From: Alentia gelatinosa
Taxonomy: Eukaryota; Annelida; Polychaeta; Phyllodocida; Polynoidae
Direction of reading: 5' to 3'
Length of the DNA stretch: 64,000 nucleotides
NCBI GenBank assembly: GCA_950022655.1
Contig: OX465579.1
Location: 134,983,118 to 135,047,117, forward strand
Shown: positions 44,201 through 55,545 of the stretch, piece after piece
Position numbering within the stretch: position 1 is the first letter of the stretch
How the letters are laid out: the number at the start of each line of letters is the position of its first letter
Notes under the pieces: model-generated
Databases searched by the model: none
Told to the model about the DNA's origin: nothing
What the model saw: only the letters and a program-made list of their open reading frames with translations
Position numbers and translations under genes: made by a program

Positions 44201-47200
44201 AAATCTATTTTTGAGATAATACATAGCCAAAATTCATTTTCCTGGTACTCTAAATTTAGGAATAGTTGGCTGTTGTATTTTGAACCCTCCCCAGTCAAAG
44301 ATTCCTATAAGAAATCATTTCAGGTTAAGTCTTGATAGAAAATGAAAATCAATGTCATAGCGAGGTTGGTGGTATTTCTATTCTCAGGATATGCGTTGAT
44401 AGAGATTGACAGACGTATTCACTGAAGTTCTCTGCTGGATTAAATAAAGATCGGTTTCGTTATTGAGATTAATTCACAAGTGTTTTCTTTCAGGCGGCCT
44501 CCATACCAGACTACCGAGGACCAAATGGCGTGTGGACATTACTCCAAAAAGGCGTGTCGATTAAGTACGTCCACCAGATGTTTTATACTCATATTCATTT
44601 ATTAAAACTTATTTTCCCGTCGAAGTAATCGCTTACCTTTCTTTAATCTTGTATTATATGTCGTCGAAACTCATTTACTTCGTAGATTTACAGTTGAATT
44701 ATGCTCACATGTAATGAAATGAAGATGGGGAGTGTATTAAATTCTCATATTTTTCTTTGTTTGGATCATTTATAATTCAGATGTGTATCTATACGAATTT
44801 TCGTTTATGAATCCAGTGTTTTGGCCAATGCTATGATTGTTAAAGCCAAAATGGCGCCTTTTATTTAATTTTAACTCTATTTCATTTTGTTTAATCAGAC
44901 CTCAGGACTTGAGCGATGCAGAACCAACTATTACTCACATGAGCATAACCAAACTGCAAAAGGAAGGCAAGGTAAATCTGAACATTTGTACTGAATTCCT
45001 TCCACACGTAATGTCTACTGGGACAAAGTAAGATATTGTAATGAGGCTTCTTAGCCGTCTTAACTTGATAGTTTACAATTGTTTCCGGTTTTTCATAGAT
45101 AGGAATAAATATATGATGGCCATGCCCACCAATGTGTTATTGTATAGTTGCATTTGGTGTTACTGTTTTAGTTAAACCATACCTGAAGTATTGCATAGGC
45201 AATATATATCTGTAACCCACTAAATTGGAGCTGATATACTATAGAATACAATGCAATCGTTGCTCTTTCTCTTATAAACGTATTACTCTAATACACTCAG
45301 TCACCTAATGCTAAAGAATGCATTGTCAGGTAAGTGTTTGTTAGAATACGTTGGGTGACCAAGCTGATAATGCGCTCTACCAGCCTGTGGAAAAAGGTCT
45401 ATTGATTCAGTTTCATTTAAGACTCAAGTTTGCTATCATATTTGTAAAGCTTTGGGAACTATTTTTAGCCATACTTTCCTATTTTCTATATGAGATTTTC
45501 ATATTTTTCAGGTCAAACATGTTGTCTCACAGAATTGTGATGGCCTCCACCTCAGAAGTGGATTGCCACGGAACTGCCTCTCAGAAGTACACGGCAATAT
45601 GTACATAGAGGTAAGATCTGTCATACACTTCGAATGCACCATGTAGCATATGGTTTGTGCCCGGGATGTTTAGTTGTAGGAACTCCTGTTGCAATCCTAA
45701 TATACGTTCGTGCATTAGACGTAACTGAGAGCGAATATAGATAGTTTCAATTTTCTCTGTCAGATCTGTAAGAGCTGCAAGCCGACGCGAGAGTACATCC
45801 GGCTTTTCGACGTGACGGAGCGCACGGCCGTTCGCCGTCACCAGACAGGCCGCATGTGTCACGTTTGCGGCGAGGAGCTGCGGGACGCCATCATCCACTT
45901 CGGCGAGAAGGCGCCCTTCACGTCGCCCTACAACTGGGAGGAGGCGGCCGAGCAGGCCGACGAGGCCGACCTCGTTCTCTGCTTAGGATCAAGTCTCAAG
46001 GTACGCCTCAAACTAGATGGTATTGTACACCCTGAGACGTGACTGACTGTTGCACTCTGAACAGTTTGGGGGAACCTCTGATCATACACATTATCTAGTT
46101 TAATTGACAGAGAAGTAGGTCTTATGTGGTCTAACCACCGGAGAAGTAATCCTGTCCAGTGAAGGTTAGGTGGGAAACTCTCACGAACTGGTGCTGTATG
46201 CGGTTTATATGTACATGTACACATGTATATAACAGTGCGCAGTCATCCGTAGTTAGCTCCTGCCAGGTCAGTGGTGCGTGAGTTGTGTTGGCAGGGATGT
46301 CCTTGCTGCATGCAGTCATCCATGGTCAAGACATTTGGCCAATAGCCAACGCTGACCTCCTTTTAATGTAATATACATTTTTTGTATTCACATACAGTAA
46401 GTGCAGCCAACACTGACCTACTTTTCATGGGATATATTCGCATAGTTAATGCAGTATTTATACTTGGCAGCTCCATATACACATACAGCTTTGCTATTGC
46501 ATAGGACAAACATGTTAATAATATGCGTAAAGGAGACACTCAGGTAGTTCATATAGTTAGGTCGGATGATCTTTGATAAAGACATTTGTAAAGGAAATAC
46601 TATTGAATGAGGCTTATGTCTAGAAACGCTTAAGTTAGAAATAGGTAACCTTAGATAACGTACATGCAATCGCTAAAATATTCTCATTTAGTTTTATTTG
46701 ATTTGATTGTCCGGTAATTAAAAGACGACTGGATAACCTAAGTTGACAAACGTTTTGAAATATTACACTTATTTCATTTTGCATCCAACTATCTTTTATC
46801 CAGGTAAGTTCTAAGGTTACCACAACATTGTGGAAGCTCTTTGCAGCTTCATTCAACGTAATCCAAACCTTGTTATTACAGGTTGTGAAAAAATATGGAT
46901 GCCTCTGGAATCTCCATAAACCCCTTGCAAAGCGACCCAAGCTTTTCATAGTAAACCTGCAATGGACACCAAAAGATGACTCAGCTACATTAAAAATCAA
47001 TGGTAAACTTTTGTTTTGGAAAAATGTATTCTTATTATTTCGCCATGACAAGTGTCTGGCTATGGTTTGTATCAATACTATGTTGATGTGATGGATTGCC
47101 TGTTAAACTTGATTCATAATTGTAAAACAGGCTAAAATGAAGTTGGGTTTTCTTACACCGGAGTCTAGAGAACGATTTATAGATCACAAATAGTAATACA

Positions 47201-48902
47201 TATATCTATTGATTTACATTCGTCATGTAAAATAATACAGTTTTTCTATAACTTTATATTTCGAAATAGCAACTTCAATGAGTGAATAAAGATACGTCCA
47301 TAGTCCTTGTAATTTGTATTTATATGAGAATCAATATTTATATTTTCCTTTTTTTCAGGCAAATGTGACGATGTTATGAAACGAATCATGGCTCTACTGA
47401 ATTATGAAGTGCCAAATTATGAAAGGTAAACTCAGAGCCCGTGCATACACATCAGTTATACAGTTTAATTACTATTTTCCTGTAGCTTCGATAATATTGA
47501 TCTGTTCCTGTAGCTATAATGTATCGTCTTGCTATACGATTGGTTTGTTTGAAGGTATAAGATACCAATCCTAACAGTGATAGCCATATGTAAGTCAATA
47601 ATAAATGTTTAAAAATTGTTTCTTAAGAAAATGAAATTGAATCCACATTTAGAACAATATTATTTCTGTGTCGTTTCTAGGGAAAAGGACCCCATTTTCA
47701 CTCTGGCAGTTGAACTGTATCCACTTGAATTGAAAACTACCTCGAAGAAGATCCTTTCCAAACACCCGTGCCTTGATGCGACACAATCCTGCAGTGATTC
47801 TGCTGAAAGAATACCAGACGTAAAACCAGCAGCCTCCACAGGAGTGTGCTCAGCGGAGGACATTGAGGTTAAGCAGGAGAGTTGCTCTGTTAAGGATGAT
47901 CAGCTCAGGCTAATGTTGGCCATCTCTCCAGCAGCAGTCTGTTTGAGCAGCAAATCCCCAGCCTACTCCCCAGACCACAAAGGCAGCAGCACCGCATCTG
48001 TCCGTGCCTTGCTTCGTGGTAGGTTGCAGTCAAAAGCGTCAGGAAAGAGCCCAGTCAGCAGTGAGGAGGCAGCCGACGAGAGCAAGACGTCCCCAGAAAG
48101 ACCGTCCGACAAATACAAACTTATCAAATACTTACTGAACAAACCTGCAGATATTGCCGACGATAAACTAGAACAATTGACTAGTCACCTCAGGGAAACA
48201 TGCGAGTCGATGATACGGGAGAACGGCTCGACATCGCCACGCCAATCGGGACTTATATACAGCAATGCAGACAGCCTACGACAACTCATTCCACTCTCAG
48301 TGCAACCCGCTCCTCAAGACGGCGAGCTACAGAAAGGCAGCTCAGTAAAAAACACGTATCCAACATTAGTGGGTGCTCTTACGAGCCTCACACACCAAGG
48401 CCCTATTTGTAGTGCGGTTGAGGGCCAGCAGGCCAGCTTGATACACAGTACAGGCACCAATTTTCAGCAGGTGATCGGTTTCTGTCAGTCGGCCCAATCA
48501 GATGCGATCAGCAAGCTTCGGTCCTTGATGGAAGGACGGCCCCAGATGGAGCCTCTACTCATTGAGACTGACGCCTCAGCTGGTCTCGGTAAAACAGGCC
48601 AGGCTGCAGCGGCCGCGGGCGGTGCCGACACGCAAGGACTTCTTACCACTGTTCTCCCTGCCAGCGATCAGGACGCCATGTTACTTGCCTATCGCCTCGT
48701 CCCCGGCCATCCCGACGCAGGCAGCATGCAGGGGGACCCGGATCAGACACGAGGCGTTAAGCGGTGCTCTGGAGAAGACTCCTGTGTCGGCTCAGCTGAC
48801 ATGGATCAAACGGAGAATATTTCTCCATCTCTCACAGGATCAGTCCCAGGATGGTTCGGCAAGGGACTCAACATAAAAAAGCGGAAGAAGCGAGTGAGAT
48901 AG
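41214..48902 (+). CDS. SIRT7: NAD-dependent protein deacylase SIRT7 (class IV sirtuin), 10 coding exons
   Basis: Nuclear/nucleolar deacylase, H3K18 deacetylation and rDNA transcription in vertebrates. Exons: 41,214-41,312 (start [14 protein letters not shown]), 43,610-43,747, 44,042-44,146, 44,494-44,564, 44,899-44,971, 45,512-45,610, 45,764-46,000, 46,882-47,002, 47,359-47,425, 47,681-48,902. All junctions are GT-AG with matching phases. Motifs: NAD-binding [31 protein letters not shown], catalytic His in SEVHGNMY, zinc cysteines CKSC and [27 protein letters not shown]. Total about 743 residues against about 400 in human, because the last exon carries a tail of about 400 residues ending in a basic motif (IKKRKKRVR) suitable for a nuclear signal. 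The ATG sits 14 nt after a possible acceptor (TCTTTGACAG), so a non-coding first exon may exist. A polyadenylation signal AATAAA lies at 49,541-49,546 and another at 50,158-50,163. Confidence 0.95.
42141..42769. mobile_element. Foldback element with arms of tandem 16-bp words and a 10-bp direct repeat
   Basis: Left arm from 42,147 holds five copies of GTCAACTCGTCC (42,148, 42,164, 42,180, 42,199, 42,220), the first three exactly 16 bp apart. The right arm (42,684-42,766) holds the inverted words GGACGAGTTGAC, GTACGAGTTGAC, GCACGAGTTGAC. The core is AT-rich and non-coding. CCCAAGTGGG flanks both ends (42,131-42,140 and 42,770-42,779), consistent with a 10-bp target-site duplication. It lies in the first SIRT7 intron. 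Confidence 0.82.
45190..45420 (+). repeat. SINE/MITE-like dispersed family, copy C
   Basis: Forward copy of the family at 10,730, in a SIRT7 intron: CCCACTAAATTGGAGCTGAT, GATGCAATCGTTGC-like ATGCAATCGTTGC, ATAAACGTATTACTCTAATA, CACTCAGTCACCTAATGCTA, then the tail CCTGTGGAAAAAGGTCTATTG. Confidence 0.8.
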
Positions 48903-50497
48903 CAAGAGCCAATGTTTGACTGGTTTTACCTCTGAGCTCTGTGAGCTTGGTTATTGATTTGATAATTTATTTTGTTAAGGAAAGACTGTTTCAGGCTATT
49001 TAAATTTGTAGGCTGTAAAGTAAATAGCCATATTTCATGTTACCTCACATTGTTGTTGCCACAGAATTCTTGTTCTTCGTAGATGGTATCTTAAAAAGTC
49101 AACGTTTTTCAAGTAAAACAATGTGATTGCTCAAGTAGCTGTTCGTCGCGGGTAAAATCATCTCTGATCTTGAAAATCTTATTTACCCCACGTTTACCAA
49201 ACGTTGGTCTCATATAGTGTTTTCTTGTTATTCCAGACATTCTGGTTTTTTATATTGTTTTCACGAAATGTTGAAGCTTCTTTAATATTTATCGTTCCAT
49301 TTTTGTTTGTAATGGGTTTGTTTGATAATTGAAAAGAGCGAGTAATCGCAGGTCTTAATAGTGACTGGGGTCGTGATGTAAGTTAGTGTTGTTCTATGTT
49401 TGCTAATGAAAGGTATGTGACACTTTGTTTATTCACATCTGCACTTAACCATAAAATTTCTCTTTTCAAGAAATCACTATCTATCTCAGGGAAAAAAGAG
49501 GAAACATTTATCAAGCATTTCTCGGAACGTCATCGAACTAAATAAAGGTGGATTATTGACCCATTTGAGATCATAAAGACTTAATATACACACTTGACAT
49601 CAACCTAATGCATGACGAACAAATGGCCTAGTTTTTTTGTGAGGGGATGATGAAGGAAATGCTGAAAGTGAGAAATGTGATTGGAAAATTTGATGTTTGC
49701 ATCTTAAATACCCATTTTTCGATAAACTACACACAAAAATGGCATGTTTAAAAAATACGTATATTGTGGTCCAATGGATTTTAAAACTCCAAACTGTTAT
49801 CACCGTCATGTCTCAGTCTGTGTGGATAGTCCCTATTCTAAATTAGATTTTCTGGTGCTAGGTATAGCTTGTTTGGAAAGAAAAAACTACTGAAGCCTTC
49901 TCTTTTGAAGACTCTTTTTTGGGGCAAAGTTGATTCAAATGAGATGACGGAAATACTGTCAAAGGGAGAACACGGAACATATTACAGAAAATATATCATT
50001 ACTAACGTAGCGACTGAAGCTGTTATCTCTGGCGTGTGTGAAAATATTTATATGTATTAGCGTGTAAACAAGAAGTGGTTGTGAAAATATTAATATGAGC
50101 TCATGAGTGTATATGTATAATTTATCTTGTTGGTGGCTCGTAACTGCCATTGGTGTGAATAAACCAGAATATTTCCTTCTATATCGTTAGTCCGGTTCAT
50201 TTTATCTCAAAAGAACATGTTGCTCATAGGAAGGACATTTGGGTAAGCTTTCTCACCAGGCGGTAAATGAAATATAAATCACTGGTATTTTAGCAAATAA
50301 ATAAATAAAATGCAGGCAGACCAGATGAGGGAGAAATTAATTCCAAACGTCATGCTCAGGAACCACTGGTCACTGGTCTGAGATTAATGCAGTACATCCT
50401 GCACTTTGAGCTATTATAATAGGCAATTATCTACATGAAGTATCAAAAAAAACAAAATATTTCTACAAAATGTTTTATTTAAGTCTGTAAACTATCT
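48903..50497. other. Intergenic region between SIRT7 and GEMIN6 (tail to tail)
   Basis: Contains the SIRT7 3' UTR (candidate AATAAA at 49,541 and 50,158) and, on the other strand, the GEMIN6 polyadenylation signal (AATAAA on minus at 50,474-50,479, 19 nt beyond the stop). No other coding signal that I can support. Confidence 0.7.
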
Positions 50498-51034
50498 TCA
50501 CCAATCCTTCACGTCCTGTGGCATACTTTTGATCAGACCTTGCACCCTTCCTAGGATGATCTCGTTAGTGCTGCGACAGTCCTTTGCACCATAAGGAGGC
50601 TCAATAAAAAGAGCATCAGAAATGTTCAGAATGTCTCGATTTTCGCCGGAAAGTGTTACAGGAATGCGATTTTTCAAGAGCCAAGATTTCACCAATTCTT
50701 TCCTCTCTTTCAACTCAGCCGGAGAGACACTTTTTGCTTCATCTGACTGAAACAGCTTCTCTAGAATATCTTTATGCTTCGTTGTGTCATTATCTAAAAC
50801 TTTGATGGAGTTGACGGCGTGACCCATAATCATATCCAACTTGATTTCCTTGTCCTTCCCAAAGGTGATCACGGCTATAGCCTGCGAGACGGGGTCAATC
50901 GTATAAACCCATCCTCTGTGAGTGGATCCCTTACTCGTCGAGACACTCACTTCTTTATGGATGTACTGCATCCATTCTGCCGGGTCCTTTTTGAAGATGG
51001 CGTGCTCTTCCGTGTCACTAACCGATTCCATCAT
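50498..51034 (-). CDS. GEMIN6: Gemin6 homologue (SMN complex), single coding exon
   Basis: Gemin6 pairs with Gemin7 through Sm-like folds inside the SMN complex, which loads Sm proteins on snRNAs. The 178-residue product runs MMESVSDTEEHAIFKKDP to the stop at 50,498. The N-terminal half has the Sm-like pattern DPAEWMQYIHKEVSVS, GWVYTIDPVSQAIAVI and MGHAVNSIKVL; the C-terminal half has LLKNRIPVT and then EPPYGAKDCRSTNEIILGRV, which matches the Gemin6-specific region. Length fits the human protein (167). No introns. On minus, AATAAA lies at 50,474-50,479. Just before the ATG, TTCTCAG could serve as a splice acceptor. Confidence 0.92.
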   Translation of the reverse strand: MMESVSDTEEHAIFKKDPAEWMQYIHKEVSVSTSKGSTHRGWVYTIDPVSQAIAVITFGKDKEIKLDMIMGHAVNSIKVLDNDTTKHKDILEKLFQSDEAKSVSPAELKERKELVKSWLLKNRIPVTLSGENRDILNISDALFIEPPYGAKDCRSTNEIILGRVQGLIKSMPQDVKDW

Positions 51035-51109
51035 AATGACTGAGTCCGTATTGCGTTCAAGGAACTGAGAATTATATGTTTATACAAGTAATCTAAGGAA
51101 AGTTTGCGG

Positions 51110-51323
51110 CTACTCTGGAATGTCAAAGTTGCACATAGTCTTATATCGCCTCAGGAGATCTGTTTTGGAAATCAATTGTTTCCTTAGCACTTCAATCTGT
51201 GTCTCTTGTTCTTCCTTGCTATATTCTATCCCGGGAAGTTTCTTCACTTGCTCGCGAGCGCGATCAAGTTTATTGCGCAACTCGGTTAGCTTCCCTGTCA
51301 CTTCATGCGTGTCTTTGTCCACA
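51110..51323 (-). CDS. MED9: Mediator subunit 9, last exon
   Basis: MED9 is a small middle-module Mediator subunit. This exon follows an acceptor TATTTCACAG and encodes VDKDTHEVTGKLTELRNKLD, a helical stretch, LPGIEYSKEEQETQIEVLRK, SKTDLLRRYKTMCNFDIPE and the stop TAG. It aligns end to end with the C-terminal about 70 residues of human MED9 (MDKDSPEV...). The previous exon(s), which should end in a partial codon of two bases, were not found in the 1.8 kb upstream. Same strand as GEMIN6 and 75 nt upstream of its start codon. Confidence 0.85.
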
Positions 51324-52229
51324 CTGTGAAATAGAAATTAATATCAGTAAATCAAATGGATAACATCTGACAACTTTGGTGATAGAATGATTTATCGAAT
51401 AAGAAAATATAACCGAAAGGTTAACCGAAATTAACTTTTCAAGCAGCAGATTGTGACAATTCAATTGTTTTGACCAATTTTTAAAAGACAATTATCGCTC
51501 AGATATCAACGACGCCAGATAGTGTTTATGGACACCTTGAGGATTTGAGCCTTGGATGCTTTGAACCCCCTCTGTGGAAGAATGGACCTCACTGGCTTCA
51601 GCCGATGTCTAGACACACAGATACCAGTATCTTGACATTACACTTCTTTGCCAGAATGCTTTGGGTTTCAGGGGTAACCAGTGGACACTATGCCGCGCCA
51701 CCTCTTCAATTTAATGTCAGAAATCTAGAATTAATGTCGAAACTCCAAATAAGAACTGTCTTGTAGCTAACAAGGTAGCAGTTAATAGATCGTTTTTTTA
51801 CATACTGATGTGACATAAACACAACATAAAAACAAAGCATAGCGTCCAAAGCTACCATCGCTCCATCTTGCAAAAAACAATTTGGATCCAAATTATGAAG
51901 CGTAGTGTCTGAATTCCTTGAGCCTACCCCTATTTTGAATATCGTAACAAGTACTTTGTGTTAATGAAGACTCGCCCCGCAATATTCACGAAATTGTTCT
52001 TATAATGGGTTGAGGCTCAAGGTCACGACAGTATGTGATGAAGGATTCCAGCGAGGCTCAGGACGTCCATGTTATCGCGCTGCCAAAAATGCGCGACGGT
52101 GACGGAGCTATACAGTAAAAGGCTCAAGTAAAGGCGTACAATCCCCGTACTACGGGCCGTATGCATAGGCTGAATTCCACTGGCCGGTGTCGCATCCTAT
52201 CAGCTTAGTTACGCTACGACTGAAGCCAA

Positions 52230-52395
52230 ACATTCACCTGGCAATGTATTCTTTAGCATTGAATGACTGAGTGTATGAGCGTATTACGTTTATAATACCA
52301 GTGTAAATCATTTTCAGAGAAAGTGCAACGATTGCATCGTATTCTATGGTATTCCAGCTCCAATCTGGTGTGTCATACATGTATATCATCTCAAT
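52230..52395 (-). repeat. SINE/MITE-like dispersed family, copy D
   Basis: Reverse copy of the family at 10,730; on minus it reads CACCAGATTGGAGCTGGAAT, GATGCAATCGTTGCACTTTC, TTATAAACGTAATACGCTCA. Confidence 0.8.
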
Positions 52396-52599
52396 GATAC
52401 TTTAGATATACCTTAGATAACACAGGAACACTGAGACTGAACACACAATAATACATTGGCAGGCTTAGATACAATATGCTCATCTTTTTCCTATTTAAAA
52501 CCAAGAGGGTTCAGCATACCCATTATATGAGTAATGACGTCTTTCTGGTATTTTCATTTAAAAAGATCCTGAAAAGTCGACTTTCCGTCATTGAAACCC

Positions 52600-52990
52600 C
52601 ATCATATGCTGACAGGGATGCGAGACCGCCCTATCCCGTCAATTTTGCCTCCCGTACACAGTGGCAAAACCGTGCCGGCAGGAGAAGCCGGCCGCGGGCA
52701 GTTTTGCATTCACAACAGTGACTTAGCAGATCATAACTCTTGTAAAAAAGATTATTACATAGAACTTAGAAGCACCAGATGAAGACTAATTAACTTTTCA
52801 TGGCATGAGGAAAATGCTCAATAAGTTTTCTGTTGCGCGTTTCGCCGCGAATCTTTACAAAAATAGCGGACGGGAGGGCCAGGACATCGGGCCGAGATTA
52901 CGGGCGGGCGGGCCGTGATCACTCGCAGGCCGGAAGGAAGATACCGGGCCGTGTTTACACCGGACTGATTCTACCTACGACCGACCGGAG
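52600..52990. mobile_element. GC-armed element with conserved core (related to 54,600-54,740)
   Basis: The core at 52,726-52,850 (AGATCATAACTCT, GAAGCACCAGATGAAGACTA, AATAAGTTT) matches 54,602-54,740 (AGGTCATAACTCT, GAAACACCAGATAACGACTA, AATAAGTTT). The flanks differ: here GC-rich words such as GGCCGTG, CCGGCCGC and GGGCCGAG, there TGTCAGTTGTC words. Confidence 0.65.
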
Positions 52991-52994
52991 GAGA

Positions 52995-53340
52995 GAGCAG
53001 AACGTAAGGGTCCACCCCGTGAAAGTCAGGACAATAGGGCCCACCAAGGACGGGTATACTATAGGTCCGTGGGCCAACCTATCGGGAAATTAAGACATTA
53101 ATAGCATCGACCTAATCAGTGAAATATGCAATCGAATCATTACTTACATTTTATAATATTTGTGGAAATCGCGTCATTTAAATTGTGCCTGTTTTGCGTT
53201 AAAAGAAAAAAAAACTCTGTTTTACGCGCTAAATAATGAAATACAGGTGGGCCCTAATATCCACTACTGTTGTTTCTCCCTTCTGGTGCCCCCGCGGCCC
53301 CTAACGTTCTGACTTTCAGGTTGTGGGGCCTAACGTCTAC
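52995..53340. mobile_element. Foldback element with GGGCCCACC / GAAAGTCAG words
   Basis: Left arm 53,000-53,050 has ACGTAAGGGTCCACCCCGTG, then AAAGTCAGGACAATAGGGCC. The right arm 53,248-53,340, read on the minus strand, has ACGTTAGGCCCCACAACCTG, then AAAGTCAGAACGTTAGGGGC, an inverted version. The interior is AT-rich without an open frame. Confidence 0.65.
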
Positions 53341-53589
53341 ATACCCTGTACTATATAGTATAAATTATAATAGGCTGTAGCGTTGGAACACATGATGGAA
53401 GACCAAACTGTTAAAAGTGAGATTGCAAAGCTCAACATTACATTATTATAGTGTCAAAGTATCAATTTCTTCGTCTGACATATGTACATTGAGTAAGTCT
53501 AATTCTGAAGCTATTGAGCCTCTGTAAGGGGAACACAAAACCAATATATTTCAAACCTTTTGAGAGTATCATATACAAGCGGTAGAAAA

Positions 53590-53840
53590 TTCGCATCTAC
53601 ATCCGCCATCTTGTTGACCTAATTACGCTGGTTGTTGGCGGAACAAGGCAGGTACCCTAAAAAACAAGTTCGTTTATATAATCATTTTTTTTGATTTAGC
53701 GATAACCATCCAAAAGTTACCAGATTTGATGATTTGCCAACGAATATAAAGTAGATTTGGATAATCAATTTTGTATACCGGAAGTAAACAAGCTCATGTG
53801 ACGGATTCAAAATGGCGGCATGCGAGTGGTATGTGTCGAG
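53590..53840. repeat. Inverted CCGCCATCTTG / AATGGCGG element
   Basis: CCGCCATCTTG at about 53,601 and CAAAATGGCGGCATGCG at about 53,808 are in inverse orientation, with ACCGGAAGT near the right end. These words recall the arms of family R (27,706 and 55,660), but the interior is different. Confidence 0.45.
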
Positions 53841-54283
53841 AAATGCCAACTTTCTACTCTCTATTTTCTGATTTTATACAAAATGAAAATTCCTGATACT
53901 ACATTGACTATGGTAATCAATAGATATATCCATATTCTCGTGGTTATCCTTCATATTGATATTTATAAAAATGTTTGCCACATTTAAAAGGCAAAAGAAA
54001 TCCTTGAAGGCGCTCCTTCCGCATAATCAGTGTCCATTTCTTGTGCATGCAACGCCCACAAAATCTTGAAACTGGACCAGTTCTAACGTCTGAATAGATA
54101 GAATTATTAGTGAGTGGACAGTTGATATGTAGGTTGTGGATAAAGCCTGTTGTAGTAGACCTGCCTGTAGAGTTGACCAGCTGACCTTTTTTTTGGCTTT
54201 TCATAGCTCCCTGGTACTGGTGAATGCTGGACGATAACCTTCGCAGCCGGCACGCCTCGCTTTTCCGCGCGTGAGCGGCGGAC

Positions 54284-54844
54284 GGGGGCGGGACAACTGA
54301 CCAAAATCTCAACTGACACAAGACAAGTGACATACGCAAAAACAGTGTGTCAGTTGTCTCACTGGTCAGTTGTCTCACCCTTGTGTCAGTCCTTTTATAT
54401 GGCAAAATCTAAAGCAAACAAGCGTAATAAGACTATGAAACTTGGTGAATATGCATATCATACACATAGAAATAATATCCTCAAATATCTTTTAATTTCA
54501 TTATGTTTTTCTATCAGAAATATCCTATTTTGTCATCGAAAGTATCAAAGTTTGAATGATACACGGGCGCCCAGGGCGACCGTGTACACATCGGACACAT
54601 CTTAGGTCATAACTCTGTGAATATTTAGTGTAGAAACACCAGATAACGACTAATAAATAGCTGGATACATGTGTGAAACTGTAAATAAGTTTACATTTTG
54701 ATATACGAAACATAAAATGCGAATTTCCCGTTTTTAGTTACGGAGTTTCCCGCGAGCGCGACATTGTGTCAGTTGTCTCAGCCGGTGTGTCAGTTGTCCG
54801 ACCTAGGAGTGTCAGTTGAGATTTCGGTCAGTTGTCTGACATTC
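54284..54844. mobile_element. Foldback element with TGTCAGTTGTCTCA words and an 8-bp direct repeat
   Basis: The left end (GACAACTGACC.AAATCTCAA, 54,292) is the inverse of the right end (54,808-54,838, GTGTCAGTTGAGATTT.GGTC). TGTCAGTTGTC words are repeated in both arms (54,352, 54,363 and 54,765-54,840). Core related to 52,726-52,850. The 8-bp direct repeat CGGCGGAC is at 54,276-54,283 and 54,845-54,852, suggesting a target-site duplication. Confidence 0.78.
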
Positions 54845-54847
54845 CGG

Positions 54848-55545
54848 CGGACCATACGCTTTTTCGCGTGTGGACGATACGATTTTTGGGGGGTTCGAGT
54901 GATTTAACCCACTTTCCGTAAGAATTTAGCCATGAAACTTTTACCCAAGATAGGACCATATATAACCTATAATCGTTGTCAATTTGAAGAAGATTGGCCT
55001 TTCCGATCGGCCGATATCCACGTTTGCATTTGAAACATCGGACGAATCGATCCATAACACTATTAACAGACTAGCTATGAGGGTTGTCATTATCTTAGTA
55101 AAATAAGGATTTACAAAGACTCTACTGCAAGTCTTTGGGCCCCGGGGCGGTTGACAGGCCTTCATTATCATAGACTATAACTGAATAATGCAAAATTTGA
55201 TAACTTCTGTACTATTTCAGATATAGGAAAACGGGTTTCAGATCTATAATCGCCTCTGTCTCCCTTACACTTGCTATGTGCACCTATTGTCACTCATGTC
55301 ATGTGCGGTCCTGTCATGGACCGCACCTTTTCCGGGTGATTTCATTCACTTCTCATAAGAATTAAGACACGAAACTTTAACATAAGGTAGGGAAATATGT
55401 AACCTATATTCGTGTCAAATATGAAGAAGATTGGCCACTCCGAACCACCAAAATTCGAAAACAAAGCGTATCGTCCGAGGCGGCCACGGCGCCAACTACC
55501 AAAAACGAATCGTATCGTCCAATTCACAAAGATTATTGTCCCAAG
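54848..55545. mobile_element. Foldback element with GGACGATACG words, containing a direct repeat
   Basis: The left arm (54,850-54,905) has GGACCATACGCTTTTTCG and GGACGATACGATTTTTGG. The right arm (about 55,435-55,540), on minus, has GGACGATACGATTCG, TTTTTGG and GGACGATACGCTTTG. Inside, 54,895-55,035 and 55,333-55,470 are direct copies of one unit (GTGATTT.ATTCAC, TAAGAATT.AG.CACGAAACTT, CCTATA.TCGT, GAAGAAGATTGGCC). Confidence 0.65.

Noticed and set aside
46635..47075. 146-codon minus-strand open frame
   Set aside because: Antisense to the SIRT7 exon at 46,882-47,002 and its flanking introns.
53140..53230. Possible upstream MED9 exon ending ...TNIIK (minus strand), which would give NIIKCVDKD when joined
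   Set aside because: The join needs a TA-AG or GT-CA intron, and the preceding residues do not resemble MED9.
54720..54840. Bacterial-type attachment or integron-like site suggested by the repeated words
   Set aside because: Direct repeat outside the arms and inverted arms fit a eukaryotic foldback transposon better; no integrase nearby.
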